This document shows positions 10,268 through 20,475 of a stretch of DNA of 64,000 bases, one piece after another. This stretch comes from Cytobacillus sp. IB215665 (GTDB lineage Bacteria; Bacillota; Bacilli; Bacillales; SM2101). The position numbers and the translations under genes are program-made. Position 1 is the first letter of the stretch, and each line of letters opens with the position of its first letter. The notes beneath the pieces are model-generated. The model saw nothing but the letters and a program-made list of their open reading frames with translations. It was not told where the DNA came from and ran no database searches. The stretch spans positions 1-64,000 of the forward strand of contig NZ_JAXBME010000021.1 of assembly GCF_033963835.1 (NCBI RefSeq), in the 5' to 3' direction.

Positions 10268-12271
10268 TTGTTTACATCAATTAAGAGGAAGCTTCTAGTA
10301 TTATTTATGCTATTAATGATAGGTACGTTATTATTTGTTGCTTTGTTTTTGCAATATCAAACGGAGCAACAAATTGAAAAAGACGTCAAAACTCAGGCTG
10401 AAAACCTTGTGGAGCAAATAAATAACTACGTAGATTCATTTGTTGAGAAATATGCGATTAGCATTGAAGAGATTAGTAGAGAAAAAGACTTTGAAACATA
10501 TGTATTAGCTATGTTATCTGCCAATGAAAATGACATAAAGGAATTAGACCCTATTATTCTGGACAGATTTAATAATTACTTAGATCTTTATTCCGATGCG
10601 TATTTAATTTATGTGGCTGCTCGAAATGACACACTGAAAATTGAGCCACCAGTAGTAGATTTAGACGAGGATTTTAGTGTACTTGATAGACCTTGGTATA
10701 CGTTAGCAGAGCAATCCCAGGATAAGGCAGTATGGACAGAACCTTACCTTAGTGAAGACGGTGAATATGTAGTCACAGTGTCAAAAGCAATCGTAATTGA
10801 CAATGAGTTTAAAGGGGTCATTGCTACTGATCTTAAGCTTGAACAATTAGAATCAGTTATGCAAAATATTGATCTAACGAATAACGGTTATCCTTTTATA
10901 CTTGATAAAAGTAAAAATGCCATAGTGCATCCGACAGAGAGAGGGAACAACTTATCTGATCTTGATTTTATAAACAAGATGTACGGAGATAATGAACAGG
11001 GTTTTTTTCATTATGATTTCAAAGGTGAAGAGAAGGTACTTGCATTTGAAACAGTTGACCAAACGGGTTGGAAACTTGGGACGTCTTATACATATAAAGA
11101 TTTAATGGCCAGTTCAAATAAATTACGTAGTTGGATTATGGTTATTTCATTGACAGCTGTAGTGATATCTTTAATTATCATTTATATTGTAACAAGTCGT
11201 ATTTTAAATCCACTCATACATTTGAAGAAAGATGTAATGAAGGTCTCAGCTGGGGATTTAACTGTAAAGGCACATCAAAAAACAAAAGATGAAATAGGTG
11301 ATTTGACCATTCACTTTAATGACATGGTTAAAAATATGCACCACTTAATCATAGCTATTGAACAATCTAACGACCATGTATTTGAATCGGTTCAAGGATT
11401 AAGTGCTGTCTCAGAAGAAACAAATGCTTCAAGCGAAGAAATTGCCAAAGCGATAAATGAAATTGCAGTTGGTGCAGCACGTTCAGCGGAGGATATAGAG
11501 AAATCCAATCAATTAATGGGTGTATTATCTTCTCAAATAAAGAATGTTACGTCTCTTACCGATAAGATGTCATTGCTATCGGTAGATGCCGATAACGCCA
11601 ATGAAAATGGATTTGAGAAAATTGAAGAATTAAAAACTATTTTTTCAAAGACTGAAGCGAGTTTTAATACAGTTGATGAAATTATCGTTAATTTAGAACA
11701 AAAAATAACTGAAATTGAATCTGTCATGAAAGCTATTAATGACTTTTCTGAACAAACAAATTTATTGTCTTTAAATGCAAGTATTGAGGCTGCAAGAGCT
11801 GGAGAACATGGTAAAGGATTTGCAGTAGTAGCAAATGAGGTTCGGAAATTAGCGGAACAATCTACTATTGCTACTGATCAGGTTCGAAGAACAATTCAAA
11901 GTATTCAATCAGAATCGAAGCGAACTGTAAATGAAATGGCGAATACAAAAAGATATTATAAAGAACAAGCTCTAGTCGTGAATGATACTGAACAAGCGTT
12001 TAATACAACTTCAAGAATTGTAAGCCAATTAAAGAGCTCAATAGATGATGTGCAAGTAGATATGATGAATATTCATAATCATCGACAAGAAGTTTCGCAA
12101 TCAATTGAAAATATTGCTGCAATGTCACAACAGGCTGTTGCTGCATGTGAAGAAGTGAGTGCTTCAACTGATGAGCAAACAATAGCATTTAATTCGGTTA
12201 CGAAAGTAGCAGAAGATTTATTAGAGTCAAGTGAAGAATTAACAGATAGGATTAGCAGATTTAAAGTATAG
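10268..12271 (+). CDS. Methyl-accepting chemotaxis protein, Cache type
   Basis: This transmembrane chemoreceptor has 667 residues: TM helix about 8-29, extracellular Cache-like sensor (about 30-285, with the typical [10 protein letters not shown] motif), second TM about 288-309, HAMP about 310-362, and a cytoplasmic coiled coil. The kinase-control tip is [20 protein letters not shown] with [15 protein letters not shown] (about 495-530). TTG start, AGGATGG upstream. Ligand is unknown; the sensor resembles the B. subtilis McpA/McpB/TlpA group. It is monocistronic with no chemotaxis genes nearby. Confidence 0.93.
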   Translation: MFTSIKRKLLVLFMLLMIGTLLFVALFLQYQTEQQIEKDVKTQAENLVEQINNYVDSFVEKYAISIEEISREKDFETYVLAMLSANENDIKELDPIILDRFNNYLDLYSDAYLIYVAARNDTLKIEPPVVDLDEDFSVLDRPWYTLAEQSQDKAVWTEPYLSEDGEYVVTVSKAIVIDNEFKGVIATDLKLEQLESVMQNIDLTNNGYPFILDKSKNAIVHPTERGNNLSDLDFINKMYGDNEQGFFHYDFKGEEKVLAFETVDQTGWKLGTSYTYKDLMASSNKLRSWIMVISLTAVVISLIIIYIVTSRILNPLIHLKKDVMKVSAGDLTVKAHQKTKDEIGDLTIHFNDMVKNMHHLIIAIEQSNDHVFESVQGLSAVSEETNASSEEIAKAINEIAVGAARSAEDIEKSNQLMGVLSSQIKNVTSLTDKMSLLSVDADNANENGFEKIEELKTIFSKTEASFNTVDEIIVNLEQKITEIESVMKAINDFSEQTNLLSLNASIEAARAGEHGKGFAVVANEVRKLAEQSTIATDQVRRTIQSIQSESKRTVNEMANTKRYYKEQALVVNDTEQAFNTTSRIVSQLKSSIDDVQVDMMNIHNHRQEVSQSIENIAAMSQQAVAACEEVSASTDEQTIAFNSVTKVAEDLLESSEELTDRISRFKV

Positions 12272-12300
12272 GATAGGAGTATATTTCATGTGACTTGGAT

Positions 12301-12337
12301 GACTGGCAAGCGCTAAAGTATGGTAGCTTGCCGAGTC
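12301..12337. terminator. Hairpin between mcp and the AIM24 gene
   Basis: The stem GACTGGCAAGC/GCTTGCC(G)AGTC has one bulged base and a 14-nt loop in the space between convergent genes. The downstream T-tract is weak on both strands, so terminator function is inferred. Confidence 0.5.
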
Positions 12338-12377
12338 ACCCAGATATTTTATATATAATTTTGACAGATTGTGCTTA

Positions 12378-13175
12378 TTAGTTATCTCCGTCAAGGAAGT
12401 TACCTAAACCGCCTAAAATGCTACCTTCTCCTGTTGTTTTACCTGGAGTTTGAGGGGCACTAGCAAAAATACGATCAGCCAAACGACTAAATGGTAATGA
12501 TTGTACCCATACCGTGCCTGGACCTCTGACAGTAGCAAAGAATAAGCCTTCGCCACCAAAAAAAGCTGTTTTTACTTTTCCAACAAACTCAATATCATAA
12601 TCTACTTCTTTTGTCATGGCAACCAAACAGCCAGTATCAATACGTAACATCTCCCCAGGCTGAAGCTCCCGACGATGGATCGTACCACCAGCATGTAAGA
12701 ATGCCATTCCATCTCCCTCTAGTTTTTGCATTATAAAGCCTTCGCCCCCAAAGAATCCTGCACCAAGCTTGCGCTGGAATTCAACTCCAATAGATACACC
12801 TTTAGCAGCACATAAAAAAGCATCTTTTTGACAAATTACTTTACCATCTAAATCACTTAAGTCAATCGGAATAATTTTACCTGGATAAGGTGCAGCGAAT
12901 GAAACGTGTTTTTTCTCGTTCCCTTCATTAGTAAATACAGTCATAAATAAACTTTCCCCAGTAATAACGCGTTTTCCTGCACCCATTAGTTTACCAAACA
13001 ATCCAGATCCACCGCGCTTTGAACCATCACCAAAAATTGTTTCCATCTCGATTCTATCTTCCATCATCATCATTGCACCAGCTTCTGCAATAGTGCTTTC
13101 ACCAGGGTCTAGTTCAATTTCTACAAATTGCATGTCGTCTCCGTATAATTTGTACTCAATTTCATGTGCGTTCAT
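12378..13175 (-). CDS. AIM24 / TIGR00266 family protein
   Basis: This 265-residue soluble protein is built of beta-strand repeats: [24 protein letters not shown] at the N-terminus, two [10 protein letters not shown]-like and [10 protein letters not shown] motifs, and a Gly-rich C-terminus. This pattern fits the AIM24 family (yeast mitochondrial biogenesis protein homologues), whose bacterial role is unknown. The frame opens at GTG 13184, but ATG 13175 has TGAGGTG at the right distance and is chosen. It is transcribed alone, convergent with the chemoreceptor. Confidence 0.85.
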   Translation of the reverse strand: MNAHEIEYKLYGDDMQFVEIELDPGESTIAEAGAMMMMEDRIEMETIFGDGSKRGGSGLFGKLMGAGKRVITGESLFMTVFTNEGNEKKHVSFAAPYPGKIIPIDLSDLDGKVICQKDAFLCAAKGVSIGVEFQRKLGAGFFGGEGFIMQKLEGDGMAFLHAGGTIHRRELQPGEMLRIDTGCLVAMTKEVDYDIEFVGKVKTAFFGGEGLFFATVRGPGTVWVQSLPFSRLADRIFASAPQTPGKTTGEGSILGGLGNFLDGDN

Positions 13176-13424
13176 GATAATCACCTCAATAAATTTTGTA
13201 TCATTACATATAGTTAATTCGATGTAAATGATGAATCTCCCTGTCTATTGTATAAGATTGTTTCATTTTAGCAAATAAAATGTGATGTTTTAATGTAGCA
13301 ATGTGAAGAGTTTTGTAACATTATGTATAGTCGTATAAATTTGTTTAATTAAGACAATCATTTTGTAGAAAAATCACTTAGGAAATATGCTAGAAACATG
13401 TAGAATATCAGTGTTTTATCGTGT

Positions 13425-13454
13425 TTGACTTAAGTTCAGATGGTATGCTATTGT
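13425..13454 (+). promoter_or_regulatory. Probable sigma-A promoter of the cold-shock gene
   Basis: TTGACT (13425-13430), an 18-bp spacer and an extended -10 TGCTATTGT (TATTGT at 13449-13454) precede the cold-shock gene. Initiation here would give a leader of about 165 nt, typical of csp mRNAs that respond to temperature through leader structure. Confidence 0.6.
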
Positions 13455-13628
13455 AATCTTACTATTGATTATAAAAGGGCGAAAGCAAGGCTGACAATAG
13501 ACTTTTAAAGAAGTGTGAGTTATATTCATTACACAATCTGGAAGTTTTCTTTTTAACTATCATCTTTTGCAATCGGTAGGAATCTTGTTTTACACGATTT
13601 GAGTGTATATTTAGGAGGAAAAAGATTA

Positions 13629-13829
13629 ATGCAAAACGGTACAGTAAAATGGTTTGATAAAGAAAAGGGTTATGGGTTTATTGCAGTGGATGACGGTGGA
13701 GATGTATTTGTACATTACAGTGCAATTGCAGGAGAAGGATTTAAAACTTTAGAAGAAGGTGAAAAAGTTAGTTTTGAGGTAGTTGAAGGAGCTCGCGGCC
13801 CACAAGCTTCAAACGTCGAAAAGCAATAG
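13629..13829 (+). CDS. Cold-shock protein, CspB/CspD type
   Basis: This 66-residue single OB-fold nucleic-acid binder acts as an RNA chaperone. RNP1 KGYGFI and RNP2 DVFVHYSAI are intact, as is the start [14 protein letters not shown]. The frame is open further upstream, but ATG 13629 follows AGGAGG (13613-13618) and gives the normal Csp length. The long AT-rich leader suggests post-transcriptional cold regulation. Which B. subtilis paralogue it matches cannot be settled by eye. Confidence 0.95.
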   Translation: MQNGTVKWFDKEKGYGFIAVDDGGDVFVHYSAIAGEGFKTLEEGEKVSFEVVEGARGPQASNVEKQ

Positions 13830-13844
13830 TATTTGCTTTCTTTG

Positions 13845-13872
13845 ACCTCTTTCTATAGAGGTTATTTTTTAT
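13845..13872 (+). terminator. Terminator of the cold-shock gene
   Basis: The stem ACCTCT/AGAGGT with a 6-nt loop is followed by TATTTTTT, 15 bp after the stop. Confidence 0.8.
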
Positions 13873-13911
13873 CCCTAATGGAAAATAGCTGTATTATTTA
13901 TTGTCATACAT

Positions 13912-13946
13912 AAAAAAAGCCATTCTTGTTTCGACAAGTGGCTTTA
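13912..13946 (-). terminator. Terminator of yteA
   Basis: On the minus strand AAAGCCA/TGGCTTT, with an inner CTTGT/ACAAG stem, is followed by a run of seven T. It lies 28 bp downstream of yteA. Confidence 0.9.
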
Positions 13947-13973
13947 AGTTCAGTATTTAAGTAGGGCAGATAT

Positions 13974-14732
13974 TTAATCCTCTAAAGATTCTTCTGTATA
14001 CGGGTTTTTTTCGTACGGTAGTAAATCACCAAATGGTGTCATCATACCTTCCTCGTCTAGCAATTGTTCATATTTTTCATGCTGTATATTAGGATATACC
14101 TTTACATTTTTTCCTTCGATATCTGTTCCCGCAAAGTTCTCATAGTCCTCTACATAACCTAAGTTTTCATCCGATTCAATATACATATCATTATAGTGGT
14201 CTGGTGGATTTACGAGATCAGATGGTGATTCTGAAGTGCCAAAACGTGCTACCTCCTGCCATGAATCTTCAGCATCAAAACTTACAGCGTCCTTATCATC
14301 GTTATTAAACTTCCCATATGGAGGTAATAATACCCCCTCTTCAATGGGTCTGTTGTGAGATACAGCCTGATCAGGACTATGCTCTTTGCAATGTAATGCG
14401 GTAGGCAGAGCTTGCAAACGTTCAATCGGTATATCCTTTCCACAAACTATGCAAGTGCCATAAGTTCCATTGTCTATAGCTTCAAGAGCATTTTCGATGT
14501 CAGTTATTTCTTTTTCAACATGTTCTAAAAGTGATATATCCTTTTCACGTTCATATAACTCTGTCCCTAAGTCACCTGGATGGTTGTCATAGCTTGATAA
14601 TTCACCTACTGAATCATGTGCGTCAGAAAGCTCCAGGTTAAAATGATTATTTGCTTCTAGTTGGGACTTAAGTTGGTTCCTAGTATTAATCAAACTTGAA
14701 CGGAAGGCTGAAGATTGTTCTTTTGTTAGCAT
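13974..14732 (-). CDS. yteA: YteA family regulator, DksA/TraR-type zinc finger
   Basis: This 252-residue protein has an N-terminal coiled coil (about 1-90) followed by the DksA-like finger CIVCGKDIPIERLQALPTALHC-KEH, then an acidic C-terminal tail. The third and fourth ligands read C-x2-H rather than C-x2-C. ATG 14732 is chosen because AAGGAG lies 7 nt upstream; the longer frame runs back into a decayed repeat. DksA-like proteins act on RNA polymerase; YteA itself belongs to a spore-former family of unclear function. Its place beside menA matches B. subtilis. Confidence 0.9.
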   Translation of the reverse strand: MLTKEQSSAFRSSLINTRNQLKSQLEANNHFNLELSDAHDSVGELSSYDNHPGDLGTELYEREKDISLLEHVEKEITDIENALEAIDNGTYGTCIVCGKDIPIERLQALPTALHCKEHSPDQAVSHNRPIEEGVLLPPYGKFNNDDKDAVSFDAEDSWQEVARFGTSESPSDLVNPPDHYNDMYIESDENLGYVEDYENFAGTDIEGKNVKVYPNIQHEKYEQLLDEEGMMTPFGDLLPYEKNPYTEESLED

Positions 14733-14779
14733 AGCTAGTCTCCTTCCTGTATAGTCATTAATTGAAACGACAGTGCCTG

Positions 14780-14940
14780 TTATATCCAAGGCATGCGCTT
14801 TTCAATGTCTAGCTACAGTGTCAATCCCATCGAGTGGTTGGCCTGTAGCACTTATTTAAGAAGCCACCATTGGTGATAACAGGGCACTTACGCATTATAA
14901 TGTCTAGCTCAGCCTCGTAGCCTCTTTAGGTTACTTTAGC
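14780..14940. repeat. Decayed copy of the 124-bp Bacillaceae repeat
   Basis: TGTCTAGCT occurs at 14806 and 14901, with CCCATCGAGT, GATAACAGGGCACTT and GCCTCGTAGCC in the same order as in the array at 57431-58050. It looks like one full unit plus the start of a second, heavily mutated. It lies upstream of yteA, between divergent genes. Confidence 0.7.
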
Positions 14941-15094
14941 ATACCATTTCAATACAAAAGAGCCTTCAAATGATATGACTTCAGTGCTTGGAGAGACTAA
15001 CCTAGTAGACTCTGCTTTTCTTATTGTTTACTTAATGCGGAAAAAAATGATTAAAAATTATCTTATTTGCAGATTAATTTTAAGAGGTGTTGTA

Positions 15095-15733
15095 ATGACA
15101 TTAAACGATTTTATGCAGGAAACATTCCCTAATTTACAGCTAAGACCACCTTTGTTTTATAGTTGGGATATTGGTATACGGTTTGAACTTGGGGTAGACT
15201 GGAAAAGGGGATATAATTATCCAAATAATCCATATGTATTGGGGTGCTATCAAAGGGCAATTACATTATTTGAAGCACTACATTCTTCTACGGACGATAT
15301 ATTTGTAGTGATGGATGTAAATGATTTTAATAAAGGTAAAAACATTAAACGGGAATTAACAAACTTTTCACCCTATGTTAAGAAGTCGTTACTGTATACG
15401 TTAAAGCACCAAATAATACCCTATATTTTCCCTGAAGATGATGAAAAAGGAACATATAGAACACATAGATTTACTCTAAAGTGTAAGCCTACAGAATTTA
15501 AATACAAACGTTTGTTAATGGCATTATGCAATCATGATTTAGGAATTAAACCAAATATTTATCATAGGGTTTATTTCATAAATATTAACAAGAAAACGAT
15601 CTATCACGTTTACGATGACAGAGGTTGTGATTTATTGGCAACTTCACCTGAAACAATAAGAGGTATGTATAAAAGGTATAATAATTGGATTTTGGATTAT
15701 GACAAACCTGAAATTAACAAGCTTTTTAATTGA
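15095..15733 (+). CDS. DUF3885 domain protein
   Basis: A 212-residue soluble protein of unknown function. The C-terminal segment IYHVYDDRGCDLLATSPE followed by YNNWILDY is the recognisable DUF3885 signature. ATG 15095 is chosen because AGAGGTG precedes it; the upstream open frame runs through repeat-derived DNA. It sits between yteA and menA, which are otherwise neighbours in B. subtilis, so it is a probable lineage-specific insertion. DUF3885 proteins are sometimes linked to toxin-immunity neighbourhoods, but no toxin is nearby here. Confidence 0.8.
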   Translation: MTLNDFMQETFPNLQLRPPLFYSWDIGIRFELGVDWKRGYNYPNNPYVLGCYQRAITLFEALHSSTDDIFVVMDVNDFNKGKNIKRELTNFSPYVKKSLLYTLKHQIIPYIFPEDDEKGTYRTHRFTLKCKPTEFKYKRLLMALCNHDLGIKPNIYHRVYFININKKTIYHVYDDRGCDLLATSPETIRGMYKRYNNWILDYDKPEINKLFN

Positions 15734-15736
15734 AAC

Positions 15737-15773
15737 ATGTGAGGGGAACGCCGTAGAGGTGTTTCCCTCACAT
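15737..15773 (+). terminator. Hairpin after the DUF3885 gene
   Basis: The stem ATGTGAGGG/CCCTCACAT lies 4 bp after the stop. Only ATTAAAA follows, so it lacks a good T-tract. Confidence 0.55.
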
Positions 15774-15820
15774 ATTAAAAATCAACATACCATTAATAAA
15801 AAACATGAATCGATGTGAAC

Positions 15821-15848
15821 AAAAAAACACGGCGATGTGCCGTGTTTA
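15821..15848 (-). terminator. Terminator of menA
   Basis: On the minus strand AACACGGC/GCCGTGTT with a 5-nt loop is followed by seven T. The stem overlaps the menA stop codon. Confidence 0.9.
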
Positions 15849-16784
15849 AAACCAGTAACTTAATAGTAAACCAAGTGAGAGTAAAAAACCAAAATGAGTA
15901 TTTGTTTTGGCTGTAGCCTTCATAGCGGGCATCATTTGTATTGGAATGTTTTTTCCAACGAAGCCCTTTGTAGCTTTAATTGCACTCGGAATACTTATCA
16001 ATACTAACAAAACCCATGGAGAAGAAATATTAGCTAACACTAAGATAACAACCCAGCCATAAGAGATGATAAACATACCAGCTAATAATTTTATTGCATT
16101 GGGTCTACCTAGAATAATAGCTAATGTATTTCGTCCATTTTCTTTATCACCATCTAAGTCACGAATATTATTTGCCAGCAAAATAGCTCCAACTAATATT
16201 GAGACGGGTATAGATACAAGTATACTTGCTGTTGAAATCGTATCAGTTTGAATAAAATAGGAAAGTAAAATGATAATTAGCCCCATAAATGTGCCAGCAA
16301 CTATTTCTCCAAAGGGTGTGTACGCAATTGGGATAGGGCCTCCTGTATAATAATATCCAGCAAGCATACAAATTGTCCCAATAAGTGCTAACCACCAGCT
16401 ACTATTCAAGCATATATATATACCTAAAAATGCTGCGATAGCAAATAAAAGAAAAGCGGCTATTAGGACAGTCTTTGGCTTTACTCCATCTCTAACTATT
16501 GCTCCGCCAATTCCTACTGACTCTTCAGTGTCCAACCCCCGTTTGAAATCGAAATATTCATTAATCATATTTGTTGCTGCTTGAATGAGTATACAAGCAA
16601 TTAACATGACTAGAAATAGCGGCATATTTATCTGAGTTTGCTCTAAAGCAAGTGCTGTGCCGATAAATACAGGGACGAAGGCAGCAGTAAGAGTATGTGG
16701 CCTCGTTAAATTCCACCACACCTTCCATCCTTTATTTTGTTTCGGCAATATGGACTTTTGTTTCATATTTATTTGTGACTCCAT
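15846..16784 (-). CDS. menA: 1,4-dihydroxy-2-naphthoate polyprenyltransferase MenA
   Basis: MenA attaches the prenyl tail to DHNA, giving demethylmenaquinone at the membrane. The 312-residue protein has about eight TM helices. The UbiA-type Mg-diphosphate site is NMINEYFDFKRGLDTEES near residue 75 and the second is NNIRDLDGDKENGR near 205. ATG 16784 follows GGGGAGGAG; the longer frame enters a MITE-like repeat. It is divergent from menFDHBEC, so the whole pathway from chorismate to prenylation except MenG/UbiE is here. Confidence 0.96.
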   Translation of the reverse strand: MESQINMKQKSILPKQNKGWKVWWNLTRPHTLTAAFVPVFIGTALALEQTQINMPLFLVMLIACILIQAATNMINEYFDFKRGLDTEESVGIGGAIVRDGVKPKTVLIAAFLLFAIAAFLGIYICLNSSWWLALIGTICMLAGYYYTGGPIPIAYTPFGEIVAGTFMGLIIILLSYFIQTDTISTASILVSIPVSILVGAILLANNIRDLDGDKENGRNTLAIILGRPNAIKLLAGMFIISYGWVVILVLANISSPWVLLVLISIPSAIKATKGFVGKNIPIQMMPAMKATAKTNTHFGFLLSLGLLLSYWF

Positions 16785-17318
16785 AATTTCTCCTCCCCTC
16801 TTAAAGAGAAATTTAACATAAAAAAGGCTGTTTCCATATCGATTGTTGTTTATAAATTGAAGCACGAATACAACTAGAGGACGTGGTAGCTAAAGTTGTT
16901 TTAAAAAGTTCCAACCTCAAAAGACCTCATCTAGCTATGCTTTAGTAAAATAGCAACAATGTTAATGAAAAGAGCTATAAAAAATTATGAATACAAATTA
17001 AGTGTAGAAAAAGGGTAGCACCCTGTCAATCATTTTAGGGGATTTTGACGAATACTTTTGCCTGTTAACTTTTAGGTAAAGAAAATTGTATGTCATTTTA
17101 GTTTTCTTATTTTAAAAAGAGTAATATAATAATGAATGAATTCGTAAAGTAAATTAGATGTGATGTATGAAGAAATGTAGCGGATACATCTTAGAAATTA
17201 CCAATATTGACAGTGTATATGACTAAGTGTATCTTAAAATGTGTGTTTGTTAGAGAAGAAAGAGAATTAAGCATTTATTATATATAAGAATAACGTTTCA
17301 TCATTCGGGGGGATTATT
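16785..17318. other. menA-menF divergent intergenic region
   Basis: There is no gene. A MITE-like repeat fills 16821-16978. The remainder holds the divergent promoters; I could not pick certain boxes. The menF ribosome binding site is CGGGGGG at 17306-17312. Confidence 0.6.
16821..16978 (-). repeat. MITE-like element, copy 1
   Basis: It starts AAAAAGGCTGTTTCCATATCG-ATTGTTG and ends GCAACAATG-TTAATGAAAAGAGCTATA, inverted partners of the family ends AAGGCTnTTTTCG and GTAAACnnTGTTGC. The interior carries ACAACTAGAGGACGTGG. It is about 158 bp and non-coding. Confidence 0.75.
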
Positions 17319-18737
17319 GTGGTTGCAGTACAACAAACTGCTGCGTATGAACAACTATTACAAGGAATTAGTAGATCGAAAAAACATACAAAGCCTATAC
17401 TAACAAGTATAGTAAAAAAAACTTCATATAAAGATCCCCTGTTATTTTATGAGGCTGCGAAATACTCCTATGTAGGAGAACGCTTTTTTTGGACAGACCC
17501 TAGTGATGAAATCATTTTAGTCGGGCTGGGTACCGTATTTTCTATAGAAGCCCAAGAGCGTAGATTTGAGATTGTTGAAGAAGAATGGGAACGCATTTTA
17601 ACTAATTGTGTTAAGGAAGAACAAACTTCTCCGTTTGGGACTGGGCCTATTCTATTAGGTGGTTTTTCCTTTGACCCACTAAAGCAATCAACTTCGTTAT
17701 GGGGTAAATATCCACCTGCGAAATTTATATTGCCAGAGTTCATGCTCACGATAAACAAAGGGGATGCCTGGATAACTTCTAATATCATTTGTCAACACTC
17801 ATCTGATCCTATAGAAATATTGAAGGATTTAGAAAATAAAATGGAACATATCCTACAATCAGAATGGTCTTGGCAGCCTAATGAGAAAAAACATTCATAT
17901 CGTCAAACTGAAATTGAACCTGAACTTTGGATAGATTCTGTTGACAGTGTGACACAAGATATTAAACAAGGTGAGCTAGATAAAGTGGTGTTAGCAAGGG
18001 AGACAAGACTTCATTTTGACGGTAAAGTAAACCTGACGTCTGTACTAAATAACCTTCGTGCTGAGCAGCCTATGAGTTATATATTTGCTTTCGAAAGTGG
18101 TGAAGATTGTTTTATTGGTGCGTCTCCCGAAAGGTTAATAAAAAAAGAAAATAGTAAGGTATTATCCACATGTTTAGCAGGTTCAATCAAAAGAGGGAAA
18201 ACATTGGACGAGGATAAACTGCTGGGGAGTTCCTTATTATGTGATAAAAAGAATTTACATGAACATGAGCTTGTCGTCAAAATGATCAAAAAAGCAATGT
18301 TAAACTTCTGTAGTACAATAGATGCTCCTAGTCACCCAACATTGCTTAAAATGCGTCATATTCAGCATTTATATACACCTGTTATATGTACGGTAAAAGA
18401 TCATGTCTCGTTTTTATCTATGGTGGAGAAGCTTCACCCAACCCCTGCGTTAGGCGGGTTTCCAACAGATAAAGCTATTAAGAAAATAAGAGAAGTTGAA
18501 CAATTAGATAGAGGATGGTATGCAGCTCCTATCGGCTGGATTGACGCTAATAATAGTGGAGAATTTGCAGTAGCTATTCGATCAGCTCTTTTTCAGGGAC
18601 AGGAAGCTTCGCTATTTGCTGGTTGTGGGATTGTAGCTGATTCGGATCCACAAAGTGAATATGAAGAAACTAAATTAAAACTGAAGCCTATCCTCTCAGC
18701 AATAGGGGGTATGAGTAATGATGAAAATGAACAATAA
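17319..18737 (+). CDS. menF: Isochorismate synthase MenF
   Basis: MenF isomerises chorismate to isochorismate, the entry step to menaquinone. The 472-residue protein has the chorismate-binding C-terminal domain with KVVLARETRL (catalytic lysine), FIGASPERL, HPTPALGGFP and the C-terminal AGCGIVADSDPQSEYEET metal-site signature. The GTG start has CGGGGGG upstream. It opens the menFDHBEC operon and overlaps menD by 20 bp. Confidence 0.96.
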   Translation: MVAVQQTAAYEQLLQGISRSKKHTKPILTSIVKKTSYKDPLLFYEAAKYSYVGERFFWTDPSDEIILVGLGTVFSIEAQERRFEIVEEEWERILTNCVKEEQTSPFGTGPILLGGFSFDPLKQSTSLWGKYPPAKFILPEFMLTINKGDAWITSNIICQHSSDPIEILKDLENKMEHILQSEWSWQPNEKKHSYRQTEIEPELWIDSVDSVTQDIKQGELDKVVLARETRLHFDGKVNLTSVLNNLRAEQPMSYIFAFESGEDCFIGASPERLIKKENSKVLSTCLAGSIKRGKTLDEDKLLGSSLLCDKKNLHEHELVVKMIKKAMLNFCSTIDAPSHPTLLKMRHIQHLYTPVICTVKDHVSFLSMVEKLHPTPALGGFPTDKAIKKIREVEQLDRGWYAAPIGWIDANNSGEFAVAIRSALFQGQEASLFAGCGIVADSDPQSEYEETKLKLKPILSAIGGMSNDENEQ

Positions 18738-20475
18738 TAATTCTTTAACTGCTTTTGTGTTGGCTTTTGTAGATGAGTTAATAAAAGTCAATGTCACAGA
18801 TGTTGTTATTAGTCCTGGATCTCGTTCCACACCTATGGCTATGATAATGGCTGAGCACCCAATGATGAATGTTTATGTAAACATTGATGAGCGCTCAGCC
18901 GCTTTTTTTGCTTTAGGCATAGCTAAGTCGAAAAGAAAGCCAGTAGCAATATTATGTACATCAGGAACAGCAGCTGCTAATTATATGCCTGCCATTGTCG
19001 AGGCATATTATTCAAGAGTTCCCTTAATCGTACTTACAGCAGATCGACCACATGAATTACGTGATATCGGTGCACCACAAGCTATAAATCAAATTGGAAT
19101 ATTTGGAGAGTATACGAAATGGTTTGCTGAGATGGCAATACCTGAAGATACACCTGAAATGCTTAATTATGTAAGAACCTTTGCAAGTCGAGCATCAGGA
19201 ACAGCTATGCAAGCACCAAAAGGTCCTGTTCATTTGAATTTTCCATTTAGAGAACCGCTTGTACCTTTAATGGAAGCAATTGAATATCATGATCAAGACA
19301 GTTATGTAAATGTTACAATAGGTGCGCGTAGCTTAACAACAAATCAATACCACAGTATTTACGATTGTATAGCAGATAAGAAGAAGGGGCTAATTATTTG
19401 TGGTGTCATAGACGATCCTTCCTTTGCTGAAGCAGTATTAGAGTTAGCTGAAAAATTACAATATCCAATATTCGCTGACCCGTTATCTCAACTTAGAAGT
19501 GGTCACCATAATAAAGAACTAATTATTGATAGTTATGATACGATCTTAAAAAATAAACAAATTCTTCAATTATATAAACCTGAGGTTATTATTCGATTTG
19601 GTGAAATGCCAGTTTCAAAATCATTAACATTATACATAAAACAGCTTAATCATATTGATCATATAGTAATTGATGGCGGCGGTGGCTGGAGAGAGCCAAC
19701 TTTATCTGCTTCAGACATGATTCATTGTGATGAAGTTAATTTTTGTAGTGGACTTAGTCATGTTATTAAAGAACATAATAAAAAATCGCATTGGTTAACA
19801 CAGTGGGTAGAAATGAATGCGATCATAAAATCAATATGGAATGGTTTAGAATATGAAGAGGAATTGTTTGAAGGGAAAGTATTTTCTGAATTAACAAAAA
19901 CACTCCCATATAACACAACTTTATTTGTAGGAAATAGTATGCCAATAAGAGACCTAGACTCCTTTTTTCTTACAAATGATAAATCAATTAGAGTATTGGC
20001 AAACAGGGGAGCTAACGGAATAGATGGTATTGTTTCTACGGCACTCGGTGCTAGTATAAATTGTTCACCTCTAGTACTTGTCATTGGCGATCTGTCATTC
20101 TATCATGATTTAAATGGATTGTTGGCAGCGAAAATGCACAAACTTAATATAACAATTATTGTTATAAATAATGATGGTGGTGGTATTTTTTCATTTTTAC
20201 CACAGGCTAAACACCAAACTCATTTTGAGACTTTATTTGGAACACCATTAGGTCTTGATTATGAGTATGTTGTTAAAATGTATGATGGTGAATTTAATCG
20301 TGTTACTAAGTGGAGCGACTTTCGAGAAAAGGTTCAACAGTCTATTCACGTTGATGGATTATCTGTTATTGAATTAACAACTGATAGAACTACGAATGTG
20401 GAAATGCATCGCTCCCTATGGAACATGGCAATCGCTGAAATTGATTCCTTTTTAGGTGTAGATGATGAAAATTGA
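18718..20475 (+). CDS. menD: SEPHCHC synthase MenD
   Basis: MenD is a thiamine-diphosphate enzyme joining 2-oxoglutarate and isochorismate. The 585-residue protein shows VISPGSRSTPMA at the N-terminus, CTSGTAAANYMPA, and the ThDP/Mg motif GDLSFYHDLNGLL ending in VINNDGGGIFSFLPQ. Three in-frame ATGs (18718, 18721, 18727) compete as start; the first is kept because GGGGGT lies about 10 nt before it. Confidence 0.96.
   Translation: MMKMNNNNSLTAFVLAFVDELIKVNVTDVVISPGSRSTPMAMIMAEHPMMNVYVNIDERSAAFFALGIAKSKRKPVAILCTSGTAAANYMPAIVEAYYSRVPLIVLTADRPHELRDIGAPQAINQIGIFGEYTKWFAEMAIPEDTPEMLNYVRTFASRASGTAMQAPKGPVHLNFPFREPLVPLMEAIEYHDQDSYVNVTIGARSLTTNQYHSIYDCIADKKKGLIICGVIDDPSFAEAVLELAEKLQYPIFADPLSQLRSGHHNKELIIDSYDTILKNKQILQLYKPEVIIRFGEMPVSKSLTLYIKQLNHIDHIVIDGGGGWREPTLSASDMIHCDEVNFCSGLSHVIKEHNKKSHWLTQWVEMNAIIKSIWNGLEYEEELFEGKVFSELTKTLPYNTTLFVGNSMPIRDLDSFFLTNDKSIRVLANRGANGIDGIVSTALGASINCSPLVLVIGDLSFYHDLNGLLAAKMHKLNITIIVINNDGGGIFSFLPQAKHQTHFETLFGTPLGLDYEYVVKMYDGEFNRVTKWSDFREKVQQSIHVDGLSVIELTTDRTTNVEMHRSLWNMAIAEIDSFLGVDDEN

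Noticed and set aside
16785-16865. N-terminal extension of MenA
   Set aside because: The extra residues derive from the edge of the MITE-like repeat; the GGGGAGGAG site supports ATG 16784.
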